Positions 53,032 through 64,000 of a stretch of 64,000 nucleotides of DNA are shown here, piece after piece. Where the stretch lies: positions 2,240,501 through 2,304,500 of the forward strand of contig NZ_LWID01000001.1 in the NCBI RefSeq assembly GCF_029783845.1. The letters run 5' to 3'. The notes beneath the pieces were generated by a model. It worked only from the letters and a program-made list of their open reading frames with translations. It was not told the origin of the DNA and searched no databases. This DNA is from Volucribacter amazonae (lineage in GTDB: Bacteria; Pseudomonadota; Gammaproteobacteria; Enterobacterales; Pasteurellaceae). Positions within the stretch are counted from its first letter, which is position 1. Every line of letters starts with the position of its first letter. Made by a program: the position numbers and the translations under genes.

Positions 53032-55188
53032 GTGACACCTATCGTAAAACAATTTAAATATGGTCAACATACCGTAACATTAGAAACAGGGGCTATTGCA
53101 CGCCAAGCTACGGCGGCGGTGATGGCAAGTATGGACGATACTACCGTATTTGTTACAGTGGTAGCTAAAAAAGATGTTAAGGAAGGGCAAGATTTCTTTC
53201 CATTAACAGTAAATTATCAAGAGCGTACCTATGCGGCAGGACGTATTCCGGGTGGTTTTTTCAAGCGTGAGGGACGTCCTTCCGAGGGCGAAACTTTAAT
53301 TGCGCGTTTAATTGATCGCCCAATTCGTCCGCTTTTCCCTGAGGGTTTTTATAATGAAATTCAAATTATTGCCACAGTAGTTTCGGTTAATCCGCAAGTT
53401 AGCCCTGATTTAGTGGCAATGATTGGAGCATCAGCAGCATTAAGCCTTTCTGGTGTGCCTTTTAATGGGCCGATTGGAGCAGCGAGAGTCGGTTTTATCA
53501 ATGACCAATTTGTGCTAAATCCAACCATGGCGGAGCAAAAAATAAGCCGTTTAGATTTAGTGGTGGCAGGTACTGATAAAGCGGTATTAATGGTGGAATC
53601 CGAAGCGGATATTTTAACGGAAGAACAAATGTTAGCAGCGGTGGTTTTTGGACACGAACAACAACAAGTCGTGATTGAAGCCATTAAAGAATTTGCTCAA
53701 GAGGCAGGAAAACCTCGTTGGGATTGGGTTGCCCCTGAACCAAATACAGCCTTAATTAATCGTGTAAAAGAATTAGCAGAGCAACGTTTAGGCGAGGCGT
53801 ATCGTATTACTGAAAAACAAGCACGTTATGAGCAAATTGATGCCATTAAAAACGATGTTTTACAAGCTATTCTTACTGATAATGAAGATGAAAGCATTAC
53901 AGAGGGAAAAATTGCGGATATTCTAAGTCAACTAGAAAGTGAAGTGGTGCGTGGACGTATTTTGCGTGGCGAGCCTCGAATTGATGGACGAACTGTAGAT
54001 ACTGTGCGTGCCTTAGATATTTGTACTGGTGTATTACCTCGCACTCATGGTTCAGCTATTTTTACTCGTGGCGAAACGCAAGCCTTAGCGGTAGCGACAT
54101 TGGGTACTGAGCGTGATGCGCAAATCATTGATGAATTAACTGGTGAACGTTCAGATCATTTCCTATTCCATTATAATTTCCCACCTTATTCTGTGGGGGA
54201 AACGGGTATGATTGGTTCGCCAAAACGTCGTGAAATTGGGCATGGTCGTCTTGCTAAACGTGGTGTGGCTGCAGTAATGCCGTCACAAGCGGAATTCCCT
54301 TATGTAGTGCGTGTGGTTTCTGAAATTACCGAATCAAATGGTTCTTCCTCTATGGCATCGGTATGCGGTGCATCATTAGCCTTAATGGACGCAGGTGTGC
54401 CGATTAAATCGGCGGTAGCTGGTATTGCGATGGGCTTAGTGAAAGAGCAAGATAATTTTGTGGTATTGTCTGATATTCTTGGTGATGAAGATCATCTTGG
54501 CGATATGGACTTTAAAGTTGCTGGGACTCGTGAAGGGGTAACGGCGTTACAAATGGATATTAAGATTGAAGGCATCACCGCTGAAATTATGCAAATTGCG
54601 TTAAACCAAGCAAAAGCTGCTCGTTTGCATATTTTAGGCGTAATGGAACAAGCCATTCCTGCTCCTCGTGCGGAAATTTCTGATTTTGCTCCTCGTATCC
54701 ATACCATGAAGATTGATCCGAAGAAAATCAAAGATGTGATTGGTAAAGGTGGTGCAACTATTCGTGCTTTAACCGAAGAAACCTCAACCTCCATTGATAT
54801 TGAAGATGATGGTACAGTGAAAATTGCTGCAGTGGATAATAATGCTGCTAAAGCAGTAATGGCACGTATTGAAGAAATTGTTGCTGAAGTAGAAACGGGG
54901 GCGATTTACAAAGGTAAGGTAACCCGTATTGCTGATTTTGGAGCATTTGTTGCGATTATTGGCGGTAAAGAAGGACTTGTTCATATTTCACAAATTGCTG
55001 AAGAGCGTGTAGAGAAAGTGTCTGATTATTTACAGGTTGGACAAGATGTGCAAGTTAAAGTGGTTGAAATTGATCGTCAAGGTCGTATCCGTTTAACCAT
55101 GAAAGATTTAACCAATAAAAATCTTGCCGATAATACGGAGCAACAGGTTGTAGCACAACCACAACAACTTGATACAGAGCAACAATAA
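53032..55188 (+). CDS. pnp: Polyribonucleotide nucleotidyltransferase
   Basis: Phosphorolytic 3'-5' exoribonuclease of the RNA degradosome. The 718-residue protein has two RNase PH domains ([32 protein letters not shown] split over the first; [13 protein letters not shown] and [17 protein letters not shown] in the second), a KH domain ([18 protein letters not shown]) and an S1 domain ([15 protein letters not shown]). Start is GTG after AAGGAA. Followed by nlpI, as in H. influenzae and E. coli; NlpI is known to affect PNPase-associated functions. Confidence 0.97.
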   Translation: MTPIVKQFKYGQHTVTLETGAIARQATAAVMASMDDTTVFVTVVAKKDVKEGQDFFPLTVNYQERTYAAGRIPGGFFKREGRPSEGETLIARLIDRPIRPLFPEGFYNEIQIIATVVSVNPQVSPDLVAMIGASAALSLSGVPFNGPIGAARVGFINDQFVLNPTMAEQKISRLDLVVAGTDKAVLMVESEADILTEEQMLAAVVFGHEQQQVVIEAIKEFAQEAGKPRWDWVAPEPNTALINRVKELAEQRLGEAYRITEKQARYEQIDAIKNDVLQAILTDNEDESITEGKIADILSQLESEVVRGRILRGEPRIDGRTVDTVRALDICTGVLPRTHGSAIFTRGETQALAVATLGTERDAQIIDELTGERSDHFLFHYNFPPYSVGETGMIGSPKRREIGHGRLAKRGVAAVMPSQAEFPYVVRVVSEITESNGSSSMASVCGASLALMDAGVPIKSAVAGIAMGLVKEQDNFVVLSDILGDEDHLGDMDFKVAGTREGVTALQMDIKIEGITAEIMQIALNQAKAARLHILGVMEQAIPAPRAEISDFAPRIHTMKIDPKKIKDVIGKGGATIRALTEETSTSIDIEDDGTVKIAAVDNNAAKAVMARIEEIVAEVETGAIYKGKVTRIADFGAFVAIIGGKEGLVHISQIAEERVEKVSDYLQVGQDVQVKVVEIDRQGRIRLTMKDLTNKNLADNTEQQVVAQPQQLDTEQQ

Positions 55189-55199
55189 TAACATTGTTA

Positions 55200-55238
55200 G
55201 ACCGCAAGGTTTGTTTTATAGACAAGCCTGCGGTTTAT
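55200..55238 (+). terminator. Terminator after pnp
   Basis: ACCGCAAGGTTTG and CAAGCCTGCGGT pair with one bulged A and one G-U around TTTTATAGA, followed by TTATTATTT. No uptake core is involved. Confidence 0.7.
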
Positions 55239-55279
55239 TATTTGTGAATAATAAACCCTTTTAATGATACGGGGATTAT

Positions 55280-55301
55280 TATAGTCGTCCCGCTTTAAAA
55301 T
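55280..55301. repeat. MITE-like element, half copy 11
   Basis: TATAGTCGTCCCGCTTTAAA matches one end only. It lies 16 bases before the nlpI start codon, so it may touch the nlpI promoter or leader. Confidence 0.6.
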
Positions 55302-55316
55302 AGGGTGTTAGGATAA

Positions 55317-56240
55317 ATGAAGATATTAGGTAAACAGTGTAAACGTTTTGGTTTAAGTGTTTTTTTATCTAATTTCTTTATTAGCCTATTACTTATGGGG
55401 TGCGTAGCACAAGATAACTTCGGGTTTACTCAGCAAGGTATGTTACTGGCACAACAAACGCCAGAACAACATTCTGAACAAGAGGAAATGTTGCTACGTC
55501 TTAATCAAATCTTATTGATTGCTCCTTTAAATACTGAGGAACGTGCTGATTTACATTTTGAGCGAGGTGTCATTTATGATAGCCTCGGTTTATGGAAATT
55601 AGCAAGCTATGATTTTGCCTTGAGTTTGAGGTTACAACCAGGAATGGCCCCAGCTTATAATTATTTAGGTTTATATTTTTTATTGCAACAAGATTATGAC
55701 GAGGCTTTAGAGGCTTTTAATGCGGTCTTAACTTTGCAACCAAATTATGAATATGCCTATTTAAATCGAGGGCTACATTTTTATTACACTGAACGTTATC
55801 ATTTAGCTCAACAGGATTTTGAACGCTTTTATCAATATGATCCAAGTGATCCTTATCGAGCTTTATGGCTTTATTTCAATGAAGTAAAACTTGACCCAAG
55901 GCAAGCCATAGTTAATCTTGGTGAGCGAGCGAACTCACTATCCCCCGATTATTGGGGAACCCAAATAGTAGATTACTTTGTAGGGAAAATATCGCTAAAC
56001 CAACTTTTGCAGAAAATCGCAGAAATCGATCAACAATCTGTGAGTTATGCAGAGGTTTTAACCGAAACTTATTTTTATCTGGCAAAACAACAACTCAATA
56101 CAAATCATATTGATGAAGCAATGCGTTTATTTAAACTTGCCGTAGCAAATCAAGTATATAACTTTGTTGAGTATCGTTTTGCATTGTTTGAATTATCTCA
56201 ATGGCGAGATAATGATAAACAAGGGGCGGTTGCTCAATAA
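55317..56240 (+). CDS. nlpI: Lipoprotein NlpI (TPR protein)
   Basis: Outer-membrane lipoprotein that binds peptidoglycan hydrolases and the Prc protease. The 307-residue protein has a lipobox LLMGC near residue 29 and tetratricopeptide repeats: ADLHFERGVIYDSLGLWKLA, PAYNYLGLYFLLQQDYDEAL and YAYLNRGLHFYYTERYHLA. Length and position between pnp and deaD are standard. The ribosome site AGGA is very close to the ATG. Confidence 0.94.
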   Translation: MKILGKQCKRFGLSVFLSNFFISLLLMGCVAQDNFGFTQQGMLLAQQTPEQHSEQEEMLLRLNQILLIAPLNTEERADLHFERGVIYDSLGLWKLASYDFALSLRLQPGMAPAYNYLGLYFLLQQDYDEALEAFNAVLTLQPNYEYAYLNRGLHFYYTERYHLAQQDFERFYQYDPSDPYRALWLYFNEVKLDPRQAIVNLGERANSLSPDYWGTQIVDYFVGKISLNQLLQKIAEIDQQSVSYAEVLTETYFYLAKQQLNTNHIDEAMRLFKLAVANQVYNFVEYRFALFELSQWRDNDKQGAVAQ

Positions 56241-56308
56241 AGCAACATAATTTTTTATCTTAAATAGTCTAGATTTTTACCTGACTATTTCGTTTTGAGT
56301 ATTTTTAA

Positions 56309-58111
56309 ATGACTGAACAAACAATGACTTTTGCGGATTTGGGCTTGCCTGAATTCATTCTTTCTGCTGTTTCTGATTTAGGTTTTACTACTCCTTCACC
56401 AATTCAGCAGGCTTGTATTCCTTCTTTGTTAGCAGGACAAGATGTGCTAGGTATGGCACAGACAGGAAGTGGGAAAACCGCTGCCTTTTCTTTGCCTCTA
56501 TTAGCACAAATTGATGTGGATAAAAAATATCCACAAATGTTAGTGATGGCACCAACTCGTGAATTAGCTATACAAGTGGCTGATGCTTGTGAACAATTTA
56601 GTAAATATGCTAAAGGAATACATATTGTAACCCTTTATGGCGGACAACGTTATGATATTCAGCTTAGAGCCTTAAGACAAGGAGCGCAAGTGGTGGTGGG
56701 AACACCGGGGCGTATTCTCGATCATTTACGGCGTGGCACATTAGATCTTTCTGCTTTGCGTTTTATTGTGTTAGATGAAGCTGACGAAATGTTGCGTATG
56801 GGCTTTATTGATGATGTAGAAACGGTAATGGCAGAATTACCTGAACAACATCAAACCGCATTATTTTCAGCGACAATGCCTGAGCCAATTCGCCGTATTA
56901 CCAAACGTTTTATGCACAATCCGCAAGAAGTAAAAATTCAATCTACTCAGCGTACGGCTCCTGATATTAGCCAAAGTTGCTGGTTTGTAAAAGGTTTTCG
57001 TAAAAACGAGGCGTTGTTACGTTTTTTAGAAGTGGAAGAGTTTGATGCAGCGATTATTTTTACACGCACTAAAACTGCCACCTTAGAGGTTACCGAGTTA
57101 TTGGAAAAGCATGGTTTTCGTGCAGCAGCCTTAAATGGCGATATGACGCAACAATTACGTGAACAAACCTTAGAACGCTTACGTCATGGTAGTTTAGATA
57201 TTGTGGTGGCAACCGATGTTGCTGCTCGTGGTATTGATATTGAACGTATTAGTTTGGTGGTGAATTATGATATTCCTCTTGATGCAGAATCCTATGTTCA
57301 CCGTATTGGTCGCACAGGACGAGCAGGACGAGCAGGACGAGCCTTATTATTTGTTGAGCCAAGAGAACGCCGTTTATTGCGTAACATTGAACATTTAATG
57401 AAAAAAGCCATTGAAGAAGTGAGCGTACCAAATCATATTACATTAGAGCAATGTCGCCGTAAGAAATTTCAACAAAAAATTACCAAACAGCTTGAGCATC
57501 ATGATTTGGAATTATATCGTAGCCTATTAGAGGATATGTTTACTGCGGATCAGGATCAAGAAGATATTGCTGCTGCAATGATGATGTTATTGCAAGGTAA
57601 ACAAAAAATGATTTTACCACCAGATCCTATTGAGCCAGCAAAACCTAAACGTGAGCGTGAAAGAGGGCAATCTTCTCGTGGTGGTGAACGCCGTAGTGGC
57701 TATGGCTTACCAAAAGAAATGGATTTATATCGTATTGAAGTTGGGCGTGGCGATGGGGTTGATGTACGCCATATTGTGGGAGCGATTGCCAATGAGGGCA
57801 ATATTGATAGTCGTTATATTGGGCATATTAAGCTCTATGATGATTATTCTACCATTGAACTACCACAGGGCATGCCAAAAGAATTGTTGCAAATGTTTGC
57901 TAAAACACGAGTATTGAATAAACAAATGCGTATGTCGCTGATTGGTCATGCTCAACAAGCGGGTGGTAAGGAACGTAAATCCAAGCGTGAACGAGGTCAT
58001 CAACGTTTTGCAGGACAGGATAAAAAAGCGGATAAAAAGGCGCGAACTTTTAAAGAGAAGGCTTTTACTGAACGTCCTGTTAGAGAAAAACGTTCTCGTG
58101 GACGTAAATAA
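56309..58111 (+). CDS. deaD: DEAD-box RNA helicase DeaD/CsdA
   Basis: ATP-dependent RNA helicase for ribosome assembly and mRNA decay, notably in the cold. The 600-residue protein has [40 protein letters not shown], a dimerisation stretch, the DbpA-like RNA-binding domain ([19 protein letters not shown]) and a basic Arg/Lys tail (EKRSRGRK). A clear terminator follows. Confidence 0.96.
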   Translation: MTEQTMTFADLGLPEFILSAVSDLGFTTPSPIQQACIPSLLAGQDVLGMAQTGSGKTAAFSLPLLAQIDVDKKYPQMLVMAPTRELAIQVADACEQFSKYAKGIHIVTLYGGQRYDIQLRALRQGAQVVVGTPGRILDHLRRGTLDLSALRFIVLDEADEMLRMGFIDDVETVMAELPEQHQTALFSATMPEPIRRITKRFMHNPQEVKIQSTQRTAPDISQSCWFVKGFRKNEALLRFLEVEEFDAAIIFTRTKTATLEVTELLEKHGFRAAALNGDMTQQLREQTLERLRHGSLDIVVATDVAARGIDIERISLVVNYDIPLDAESYVHRIGRTGRAGRAGRALLFVEPRERRLLRNIEHLMKKAIEEVSVPNHITLEQCRRKKFQQKITKQLEHHDLELYRSLLEDMFTADQDQEDIAAAMMMLLQGKQKMILPPDPIEPAKPKRERERGQSSRGGERRSGYGLPKEMDLYRIEVGRGDGVDVRHIVGAIANEGNIDSRYIGHIKLYDDYSTIELPQGMPKELLQMFAKTRVLNKQMRMSLIGHAQQAGGKERKSKRERGHQRFAGQDKKADKKARTFKEKAFTERPVREKRSRGRK

Positions 58112-58122
58112 GTTAGAGTAAG

Positions 58123-58152
58123 AAAAAAAGGGCGTTATGATAACGCTCTTTT

Positions 58153-58153
<1 letters not shown>
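58123..58153 (+). terminator. Terminator of deaD
   Basis: AAAGGGCGTTA / TAACGCTCTTT with a three-base loop and T-rich tail; A-run upstream makes it bidirectional in form. Confidence 0.85.
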
Positions 58154-58684
<531 letters not shown>

Positions 58685-58691
58685 AATAAGG

Positions 58692-59432
58692 TTAATATTT
58701 TACCGTATGCCCATAGCTTTCCAAAATATGCTTAATGGTTTCTAAACTTTCTTTGCTTGGTGGCTTAACATCTTCTAATTCGTATTTTTCGCCCATAGCT
58801 TCCCATTTGTGTGCCCCTAAGCGATGATAAGGAAGAAGTTCTACCTTTTCAATATTATCCATACCCTGAATAAATTGTCCAAGCTGATGAATATCATTCA
58901 GATCATCAGTATAGCCCGGTACTACCACGTAGCGAATCCAAACAGGTTGATTGCGTCGTTGTAAATATTTGGCAAATTCAAGGGTACGCTTGTTGGAAAC
59001 CCCGATAAGGTTACGATGAATATCATCATTTAACTCTTTTAAGTCTAATAATACAAGGTCAGTAACATCAATTAATTCATCAATAATATGATCGTAACGG
59101 CGAACATAACCGTTGGTGTCTAAACAAGTATGAATACCTTGCTCTTTACAAGCCCGAAACCAATCTCGGACAAATTCAGCTTGTAAGACAGCCTCACCGC
59201 CTGAGGCAGTAACCCCACCACCAGAGGCTTTCATAAAATGGCGATAGGTTACCACTTCTTTCATTAGCTCAGGGACAGTAATTTCTTTACCTGCGTGCAG
59301 ATCCCAAGTATCACGATTATGGCAATATTTACAACGCATCAAACAGCCTTGCAAAAATAAAATAAAGCGAATACCCGGGCCGTCAACCGTGCCACAGGAT
59401 TCAAAGGAATGAATTCTTCCCACAACAGACAT
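58692..59432 (-). CDS. pflA: Pyruvate formate-lyase activating enzyme
   Basis: Radical SAM enzyme that installs the glycyl radical on PflB under anaerobic conditions. The 246-residue protein has the cluster motif CLMRCKYC and [16 protein letters not shown] use the ATG at 59432 ([20 protein letters not shown]), which has GAGG upstream and matches the family start. Convergent with tadA, 189 bases downstream of pflB. Confidence 0.95.
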   Translation of the reverse strand: MSVVGRIHSFESCGTVDGPGIRFILFLQGCLMRCKYCHNRDTWDLHAGKEITVPELMKEVVTYRHFMKASGGGVTASGGEAVLQAEFVRDWFRACKEQGIHTCLDTNGYVRRYDHIIDELIDVTDLVLLDLKELNDDIHRNLIGVSNKRTLEFAKYLQRRNQPVWIRYVVVPGYTDDLNDIHQLGQFIQGMDNIEKVELLPYHRLGAHKWEAMGEKYELEDVKPPSKESLETIKHILESYGHTVKY

Positions 59433-59452
59433 AATTACCTCATTAAAATTTT

Positions 59453-59522
59453 TGATAGTCATTTTAATTTGAAATAATGTTAGGTTGGGTTGTTTGGCTT
59501 ATCTCAAATTAAAAGGACTACG
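59453..59522. repeat. MITE-like element, degraded copy 13
   Basis: GATAGTCATTTTAATTTGAA at one end and TCAAATTAAAAGGACTACGA at the other keep the inverted layout at about 70 bases; both ends carry substitutions. It lies in the pflB-pflA gap just upstream of pflA. Confidence 0.65.
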
Positions 59523-59562
59523 ATCTTACCTTAAAAATCAACAAAAAACGATGAAAAAACTA

Positions 59563-59600
59563 ACCGCACTTAGATCCAAAGTGCGGTCAGAATTTTAATT
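59563..59600 (-). terminator. Paired-USS terminator of pflB
   Basis: Cores at 59563-59571 and 59579-59587 in inverted orientation form a nine-base stem with a seven-base loop; read on the minus strand it is followed by TAGTTTTTTC. Confidence 0.8.
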
Positions 59601-59621
59601 ATTTTTGTTTAATAGATAGGA

Positions 59622-61934
59622 TTACATACTTTGTGTGAAAGTACGGGTAATCACATCTTGTTGTTGCTCTTTAGTTAAAGAGTTAAAACGCACCGCATAA
59701 CCAGAAACACGAATGGTTAATTGTGGATATTTTTCTGGATTTTCCATTGCGTCTAACAACATTTCGCGGTTCATCACGTTTACATTGAGGTGTTGACCGC
59801 CTTCCACTTCAGCTTCGTGGTGGAAATAACCGTCCATTAAGCCTGCAAGATTACGTTTTTGTGCTTCATAATCTTTACCTAACGCATTTGGTACGATAGA
59901 GAAGGTATAAGAAATACCGTCTTTCGCATAAGCAAATGGTAATTTAGCCACAGAAGTTAGAGAGGCTACTGCACCTTTTTGATCACGTCCGTGCATAGGG
60001 TTCGCACCCGGACCAAATGGCGCACCAGCACGACGACCGTCAGGGGTATTTCCTGTTTTCTTACCATAAACAACGTTAGACGTAATGGTTAATACCGATT
60101 GTGTTGGAACGGCGTTACGATAAGTTTTATGGGTTTTGATTTTCTTCATAAAGCGTTCAACTAAATCGCAAGCAATTTCATCAACACGACTATCGTTGTT
60201 ACCAAATTGTGGATATTCGCCCTCAATTTCAAAGTCAATAGCGATATTGCTTGCCACCACATTGCCGTCTTTATCTTTAATGTCGCCACGAATTGGTTTC
60301 ACTTTGGCATATTTAATGGCTGAAAGTGAGTCCGCCGCCACAGAAAGTCCAGCGATACCGCAAGCCATGGTACGATAAACATCACGATCGTGGAACGCCA
60401 TTAATGCCGCCTCATAAGCATATTTATCGTGCATAAAGTGAATAATGTTTAATGCGGTAACATATTGGGTAGCTAACCAATCCATAAAGCTATCCATACG
60501 CGTCATTACATCATCAAAGTTAAGGTATTCATCGGTAATCGGAGCAGTTTTAGGTCCAACTTGCATACCATTTTTCTCATCAACACCACCGTTGATTGCG
60601 TAAAGCATGGTTTTGGCTAAGTTAGCTCTTGCACCGAAGAATTGCATTTGTTTACCCACGACCATTGGGCTTACACAACAAGCGATAGCATAGTCATCGT
60701 TGTTGAAATCTGGACGCATAAGATCGTCATTTTCATATTGTACTGAAGAAGTATCAATGGATACTTTGGCACAATAGCGTTTGAACGCATCAGGTAATTG
60801 CTCAGACCAAAGAATAGTTAAGTTTGGTTCTGGTGATGGTCCCATGGTATAAAGGGTGTGTAAGAAACGGAAGCTGTTTTTGGTCACTAAAGTACGACCG
60901 TCTAAGCCCATACCTGCAAGGGTTTCTGTTGCCCAAATTGGGTCACCAGAGAATAATTGATCGTATTCAGGAGTACGCAAGAAACGCACCATACGCAATT
61001 TCATCACTAAATGGTCAATTAATTCTTGTGCTTCTTGCTCAGTAATTTTTCCTGCTTGTAAATCACGCTCAATATAAATATCCAAGAATGAAGATACACG
61101 TCCAAAGGACATTGCTGCACCGTTTTGTGATTTTACTGCGGCAAGATAGGCAAAATAAGTCCATTGTACTGCTTCTTTAGCATTGGTTGCAGGGTGAGAA
61201 ACATCATAGCCATAGCTCGCAGCCATTTCTTTGATTTTGCCTAAAGCACGATGCTGCTCGGCAATTTCTTCTCGTAATTGAATGGTAGCTTGAATATCTT
61301 CGCCTGCTTCAAGACGAGCTTGTAATGAATTGAACTGATTAACTTTATCTTTCATTAAGAAATCAGCACCATAAACGGCTAAACGGCGATAATCCCCGAT
61401 AATACGACCACGTCCATAAGCGTCAGGTAAGCCTGTTAATACACCAGATTTACGGCAACGTAAAATATCTGGGGTATAAACATCAAATACCCCTTGGTTA
61501 TGGGTTTTACGGTATTCGGTAAAGATTTTTTTCACTTCAGGATCAAGCTCACGTCCGTAAACTTTACAAGATCCTTCTACCATTTTAATCCCACCAAATG
61601 GCATAATGGCACGTTTTAATGGGGCATCAGTTTGTAAACCGACAATTTGCTCAAGCTCTTGTTTAATATAGCCCGGTGCGTGTGAAGTAATGGTTGATGG
61701 ATTAGAAGTATCAAAGTCATAAGGTTCGTGGGTTTTGTTTTCCACTTTAATGCCTTCCATTACCGCATTCCATAATTCAGTGGTTGCTGGGGTAACTTCT
61801 GCTAAGAAAGATTCATCGCCCTCATAAGGGGTATAGTTTTTTTGAATAAAATCACGAACATTTACTTCGTTTTGCCAATCTCCGCCAGTAAAACCAGCCC
61901 ATGCTTTCTGTTGTTGTTCAGTTAATTGAGTCAT
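59622..61934 (-). CDS. pflB: Formate acetyltransferase (pyruvate formate-lyase)
   Basis: Glycyl-radical enzyme that splits pyruvate with CoA into acetyl-CoA and formate in anaerobic growth. The 770-residue protein has the catalytic cysteine pair in [13 protein letters not shown] and the radical glycine in RVSGYAVRF near the end. Full length. Lies downstream of focA on the same strand with 103 bases between, where a hairpin may set relative levels. Confidence 0.97.
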   Translation of the reverse strand: MTQLTEQQQKAWAGFTGGDWQNEVNVRDFIQKNYTPYEGDESFLAEVTPATTELWNAVMEGIKVENKTHEPYDFDTSNPSTITSHAPGYIKQELEQIVGLQTDAPLKRAIMPFGGIKMVEGSCKVYGRELDPEVKKIFTEYRKTHNQGVFDVYTPDILRCRKSGVLTGLPDAYGRGRIIGDYRRLAVYGADFLMKDKVNQFNSLQARLEAGEDIQATIQLREEIAEQHRALGKIKEMAASYGYDVSHPATNAKEAVQWTYFAYLAAVKSQNGAAMSFGRVSSFLDIYIERDLQAGKITEQEAQELIDHLVMKLRMVRFLRTPEYDQLFSGDPIWATETLAGMGLDGRTLVTKNSFRFLHTLYTMGPSPEPNLTILWSEQLPDAFKRYCAKVSIDTSSVQYENDDLMRPDFNNDDYAIACCVSPMVVGKQMQFFGARANLAKTMLYAINGGVDEKNGMQVGPKTAPITDEYLNFDDVMTRMDSFMDWLATQYVTALNIIHFMHDKYAYEAALMAFHDRDVYRTMACGIAGLSVAADSLSAIKYAKVKPIRGDIKDKDGNVVASNIAIDFEIEGEYPQFGNNDSRVDEIACDLVERFMKKIKTHKTYRNAVPTQSVLTITSNVVYGKKTGNTPDGRRAGAPFGPGANPMHGRDQKGAVASLTSVAKLPFAYAKDGISYTFSIVPNALGKDYEAQKRNLAGLMDGYFHHEAEVEGGQHLNVNVMNREMLLDAMENPEKYPQLTIRVSGYAVRFNSLTKEQQQDVITRTFTQSM

Positions 61935-61993
61935 GTGTGTACATTCCTTCTATTGATTAAATGAAAAGTAAAACTGTGTTAAAAAATTTTGCC

Positions 61994-62026
61994 AAAACCC
62001 ACCGCACTTTTGGTTAGTGGGGTTTA
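61994..62026 (-). terminator. Hairpin between focA and pflB
   Basis: AAAACCCAC and GTGGGGTTT pair with one bulged G around a loop holding an uptake core (62001-62009, minus). On the minus strand it is followed by GGCAAAATTTTTT. It is probably a leaky terminator within the focA-pflB unit. Confidence 0.6.
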
Positions 62027-62037
62027 GCCCAATAAGA

Positions 62038-62892
62038 TTAATGGGGTCTGTTGATATACCATTGTGCTAAGGCAACACAACAACCACCGCCGATAATATT
62101 TCCCAAGGTAACAGGAATAAGGTTTTTCACCAGCAAATGATAAATATCTAAATCTGCAAATTGTTCAGGTGCAAAACCGATAGCTTGCCAAAATTCCGCC
62201 CCACTAAAATGGGCAGTAACCATTCCCATAGGGATCATAAACATATTGGCAACGCTATGTTCAAAGCCTGAAGCCACAAACATAGCAATCGGCAAAATCA
62301 TAATTAATGCTTTATCTAACAAGGTCTTACCTGCATAGCTTAACCAAATGGCAATACATACCATAATATTACATAAAATCCCTAAGCAAAAAGCCTCAAG
62401 CCAAGTATGATGGATTTTGTGTTGAGCCGTTTTCAAAATGGTCAGTCCCCATTGCCCATTGGCAGCCATGGTTTGCCCAGCAAACCAAATCAGCAATACA
62501 ATAAATAACGCACCGAGGAAATTACCCAAGTAAACCACAACCCAATTACGCAACATTTGTTGCCAAGAGATTCGTCCACTGGCTTTAGCCACTAAGGTCA
62601 TGGTTGAAGAGGTAAAGAGTTCTGAGCCACAAACCACAACCATAATTACCCCAAGAGAAAAGACGATCCCACCAACGAGCTTGAGTAAACCCCAAGAAAC
62701 ATCAGCACCGCCTGTTTGGGTTGTGGTATAGAAAACAAATGCTAAGGCAATAAATGCACCAGCAGGAATGGCAGAAAAGAAGGAGAAAATTTGTTTTTTA
62801 CTTGCTTTATAAACCGCCACATCTTCGCCCACTTGGGACATTTCGGCAGGTTTAAGCATACAAGTTGAAGTAGAATTTTCTGACTTCATCAT
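62038..62892 (-). CDS. focA: Formate channel FocA
   Basis: Pentameric inner-membrane formate channel of the FNT family. The 284-residue protein has six helices, the pore signatures AGAFIALAFVFYTTTQTG, NFLGALFIVL and FVASGFEHSVANMF, with the pore His in GFEHSVANM. GGAG precedes the ATG pair MMKSEN. It exports formate made by PflB, encoded next. A consensus FNR site lies upstream. Confidence 0.95.
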   Translation of the reverse strand: MMKSENSTSTCMLKPAEMSQVGEDVAVYKASKKQIFSFFSAIPAGAFIALAFVFYTTTQTGGADVSWGLLKLVGGIVFSLGVIMVVVCGSELFTSSTMTLVAKASGRISWQQMLRNWVVVYLGNFLGALFIVLLIWFAGQTMAANGQWGLTILKTAQHKIHHTWLEAFCLGILCNIMVCIAIWLSYAGKTLLDKALIMILPIAMFVASGFEHSVANMFMIPMGMVTAHFSGAEFWQAIGFAPEQFADLDIYHLLVKNLIPVTLGNIIGGGCCVALAQWYINRPH

Positions 62893-63050
62893 AGTAGACT
62901 CCGATAGATAAAATAATCCATAATAAAAATAAATCCCCTATTTAAGGATTAAAAAATTTTTTATATTTTATAAGTTTTGTTAATTATAAGCCCTTTTTAC
63001 CGCGAATAACAGGTTTATTTTACCGCAAAATTACAGGAACAAGGGCTTTT

Positions 63051-63064
63051 TTGATTCAGATCAA
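63051..63064. promoter_or_regulatory. Consensus FNR site of focA-pflB
   Basis: TTGATTCAGATCAA is a perfect match to TTGAT-N4-ATCAA. It is 159 bases before focA and 103 before hinT, in the divergent region. FNR activation of focA-pflB is well established in enterics and fits here. Confidence 0.85.
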
Positions 63065-63166
63065 ATTTTCAATCAAATTGCTATTTGCCCTGTTTTCTGT
63101 TACAAAAGAAAGCTATTTTAACGGATAAAATTGGTTTAAATAATATACATTTTTGAGGAGAGATCT

Positions 63167-63517
63167 ATGGCAGAGGAAACCATTTTTAGCAAAATTATTC
63201 GTAAAGAAATTCCAGCGGATATTGTGTATCAAGATGAGCTTGTTACCGCCTTTCGTGATATTGCCCCACAGGCGAAAACCCATATTTTAATTATTCCTAA
63301 TCAGTTAATTCCAACGGTTAATGACGTAAGTGAACAAGATGAACTGGCTTTAGGGCGATTATTTACCGTGGCGGCGAAAATTGCCCAGCAAGAGGGGATT
63401 GCTGAAGATGGCTACCGCTTAATTGTGAATTGTAATCGCCATGGTGGGCAAGAGGTGTTTCATTTGCATATGCATTTAGTTGGTGGCGAACCGCTAGGCA
63501 AAATGTTAGGAAAATAA
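63167..63517 (+). CDS. hinT: HIT-family purine nucleoside phosphoramidase
   Basis: A 116-residue HinT protein: [14 protein letters not shown] start ([16 protein letters not shown]), [16 protein letters not shown] and the HIT triad HLHMHLVGG. Hydrolyses AMP-lysine and related phosphoramidates in the cytoplasm. GAGGAGA precedes the ATG. It is followed after one base by the ycfL homolog, as in E. coli. Confidence 0.95.
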   Translation: MAEETIFSKIIRKEIPADIVYQDELVTAFRDIAPQAKTHILIIPNQLIPTVNDVSEQDELALGRLFTVAAKIAQQEGIAEDGYRLIVNCNRHGGQEVFHLHMHLVGGEPLGKMLGK

Positions 63518-63518
63518 G

Positions 63519-63890
63519 ATGAAAAAACGTGGTTTTTATTGGTTTGGCTTGTCATTGCTATTGTTATTAACCGCTTGTAGCAGTCATCAACCTAATTTAG
63601 TGCGTACACATAAGCCCATTTTAAATGTGGTGGCAGCCCTTGATCCTGTGCTTGATATTCAATTAAACAGCGAAAGTTTTAGTATCAAAAACAAAAGTGA
63701 TAATCCGCTGACTGTGAGTTATGCGGTAACTTGGTATGATAAACAAGGGGTAACCCAATTATTTGCTCAACAACAAACCGAGCAACAAGCCATAATTCAG
63801 CTTGACGGCAAGCAACATTTACGTTTGCCATTAACTAAGCCAACGGCACAAAGTGTCAATTATCGCTTATTTATTGATACGCCCCAATAG
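63519..63890 (+). CDS. ycfL: YcfL-family (DUF1425) lipoprotein
   Basis: A 123-residue lipoprotein: signal peptide WFGLSLLLLLTAC with lipobox LLTAC at about residue 20, then a small beta domain with YAVTWYDKQGV and the YRLFID ending. Matches the YcfL protein that follows hinT in enterics. Function unknown; the family neighbours lpoB, an activator of PBP1B, in E. coli. Confidence 0.88.
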   Translation: MKKRGFYWFGLSLLLLLTACSSHQPNLVRTHKPILNVVAALDPVLDIQLNSESFSIKNKSDNPLTVSYAVTWYDKQGVTQLFAQQQTEQQAIIQLDGKQHLRLPLTKPTAQSVNYRLFIDTPQ

Positions 63891-63894
63891 TGAA

Positions 63895-63958
63895 AAAGTG
63901 CGGTCTGATTTTTAATTTTTTTTGAAAAATATAAAATTTTGACCGCACTTTGTTTTTG
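63895..63958 (+). terminator. Paired-USS terminator after ycfL
   Basis: Cores at 63896-63904 and 63942-63950 form an 11-base stem (AAAGTGCGGTC) with a long A/T-rich loop that can fold further, followed by TGTTTTTGT. It shows that lpoB, which follows ycfL in E. coli, is not in the same transcript here. Confidence 0.75.
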
Positions 63959-63977
63959 TGATTTGTTGTTTATTTTT

Positions 63978-64000
63978 CTCGTTGTTTCAATTTAAAGTGG
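63978..64000. repeat. MITE-like element, partial copy 14 cut by the window edge
   Basis: CTCGTTGTTTCAATTTAAAG matches the left end of the family with a degenerate tip and runs out of the window. Confidence 0.5.

Noticed and set aside
57310..57345. Repeated Gly-Arg-Ala segment in DeaD as a possible coding repeat
   Set aside because: The sequence [15 protein letters not shown] is the normal motif VI of DeaD proteins, not an expansion.

Overview
The window is chromosomal DNA of a Pasteurellaceae bacterium of the Haemophilus/Aggregatibacter/Avibacterium type. I count 33 copies of the Haemophilus-type DNA uptake core AAGTGCGGT (either strand). Many local gene orders match, from memory, those of Haemophilus influenzae: lgt-thyA, proC-MFS, comABCDE, aroK-aroB-dam, yfeABCD, bioAFGCD, pnp-nlpI-deaD, focA/pflB/pflA and hinT-ycfL. 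The species cannot be fixed from sequence alone. I saw no rRNA, tRNA, CRISPR array or transposase gene.

Layout. 1-1.9 kb: the end of a TSUP-family permease gene, then lgt and thyA. 1.95-14.3 kb: an AT-rich accessory island without any uptake core, almost all on the minus strand. In transcription order it holds an unknown 274-aa protein, a WYL regulator, a small membrane protein, a zinc ribbon, a 1109-aa protein with two dynamin-type GTPase domains, a tail-anchored protein, a 1088-aa HerA/FtsK-type ATPase, a WHH-type nuclease with its probable immunity protein, and a separately placed HEPN protein. A divergent XRE regulator sits at the promoter end. This is the best candidate for an undescribed system: a membrane-linked GTPase plus ATPase module carrying nuclease effectors, probably for phage defence or another genetic conflict.

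14.4-29.2 kb is core: rdgC, proC and an MFS gene, a HAD phosphatase, mrcA, the competence pilus operon comABCDE, aroKB, dam and an aldehyde dehydrogenase. 29.6-35.6 kb is a catabolic module: an IclR regulator, an SDR dehydrogenase, a tripartite tricarboxylate-type transporter (TctCBA), 2-keto-3-deoxygalactonate kinase and KDPGal aldolase. It ends in pyruvate and glyceraldehyde 3-phosphate but has no sugar-acid dehydratase. 35.8-44.2 kb: poxB, rlmJ, gor and the Fur-controlled yfeABCD metal importer. 44.2-49.7 kb: the biotin operon with a secreted esterase at its head. 50-63.9 kb: a di-heme peroxidase, a sucrose-type PTS permease, pnp-nlpI-deaD-tadA, the pyruvate formate-lyase genes with focA, and hinT-ycfL.

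Two kinds of short repeat shape the window. Uptake cores paired head to head form many of the terminators, and two lone copies appear to supply GTG start codons (peroxidase gene and tadA). A second family, about 14 copies of an imperfect palindrome with TATAGTCGTTTCA-type ends, looks like a MITE. It flanks both accessory modules, and its ends supply the stop codons of comE and bioD.
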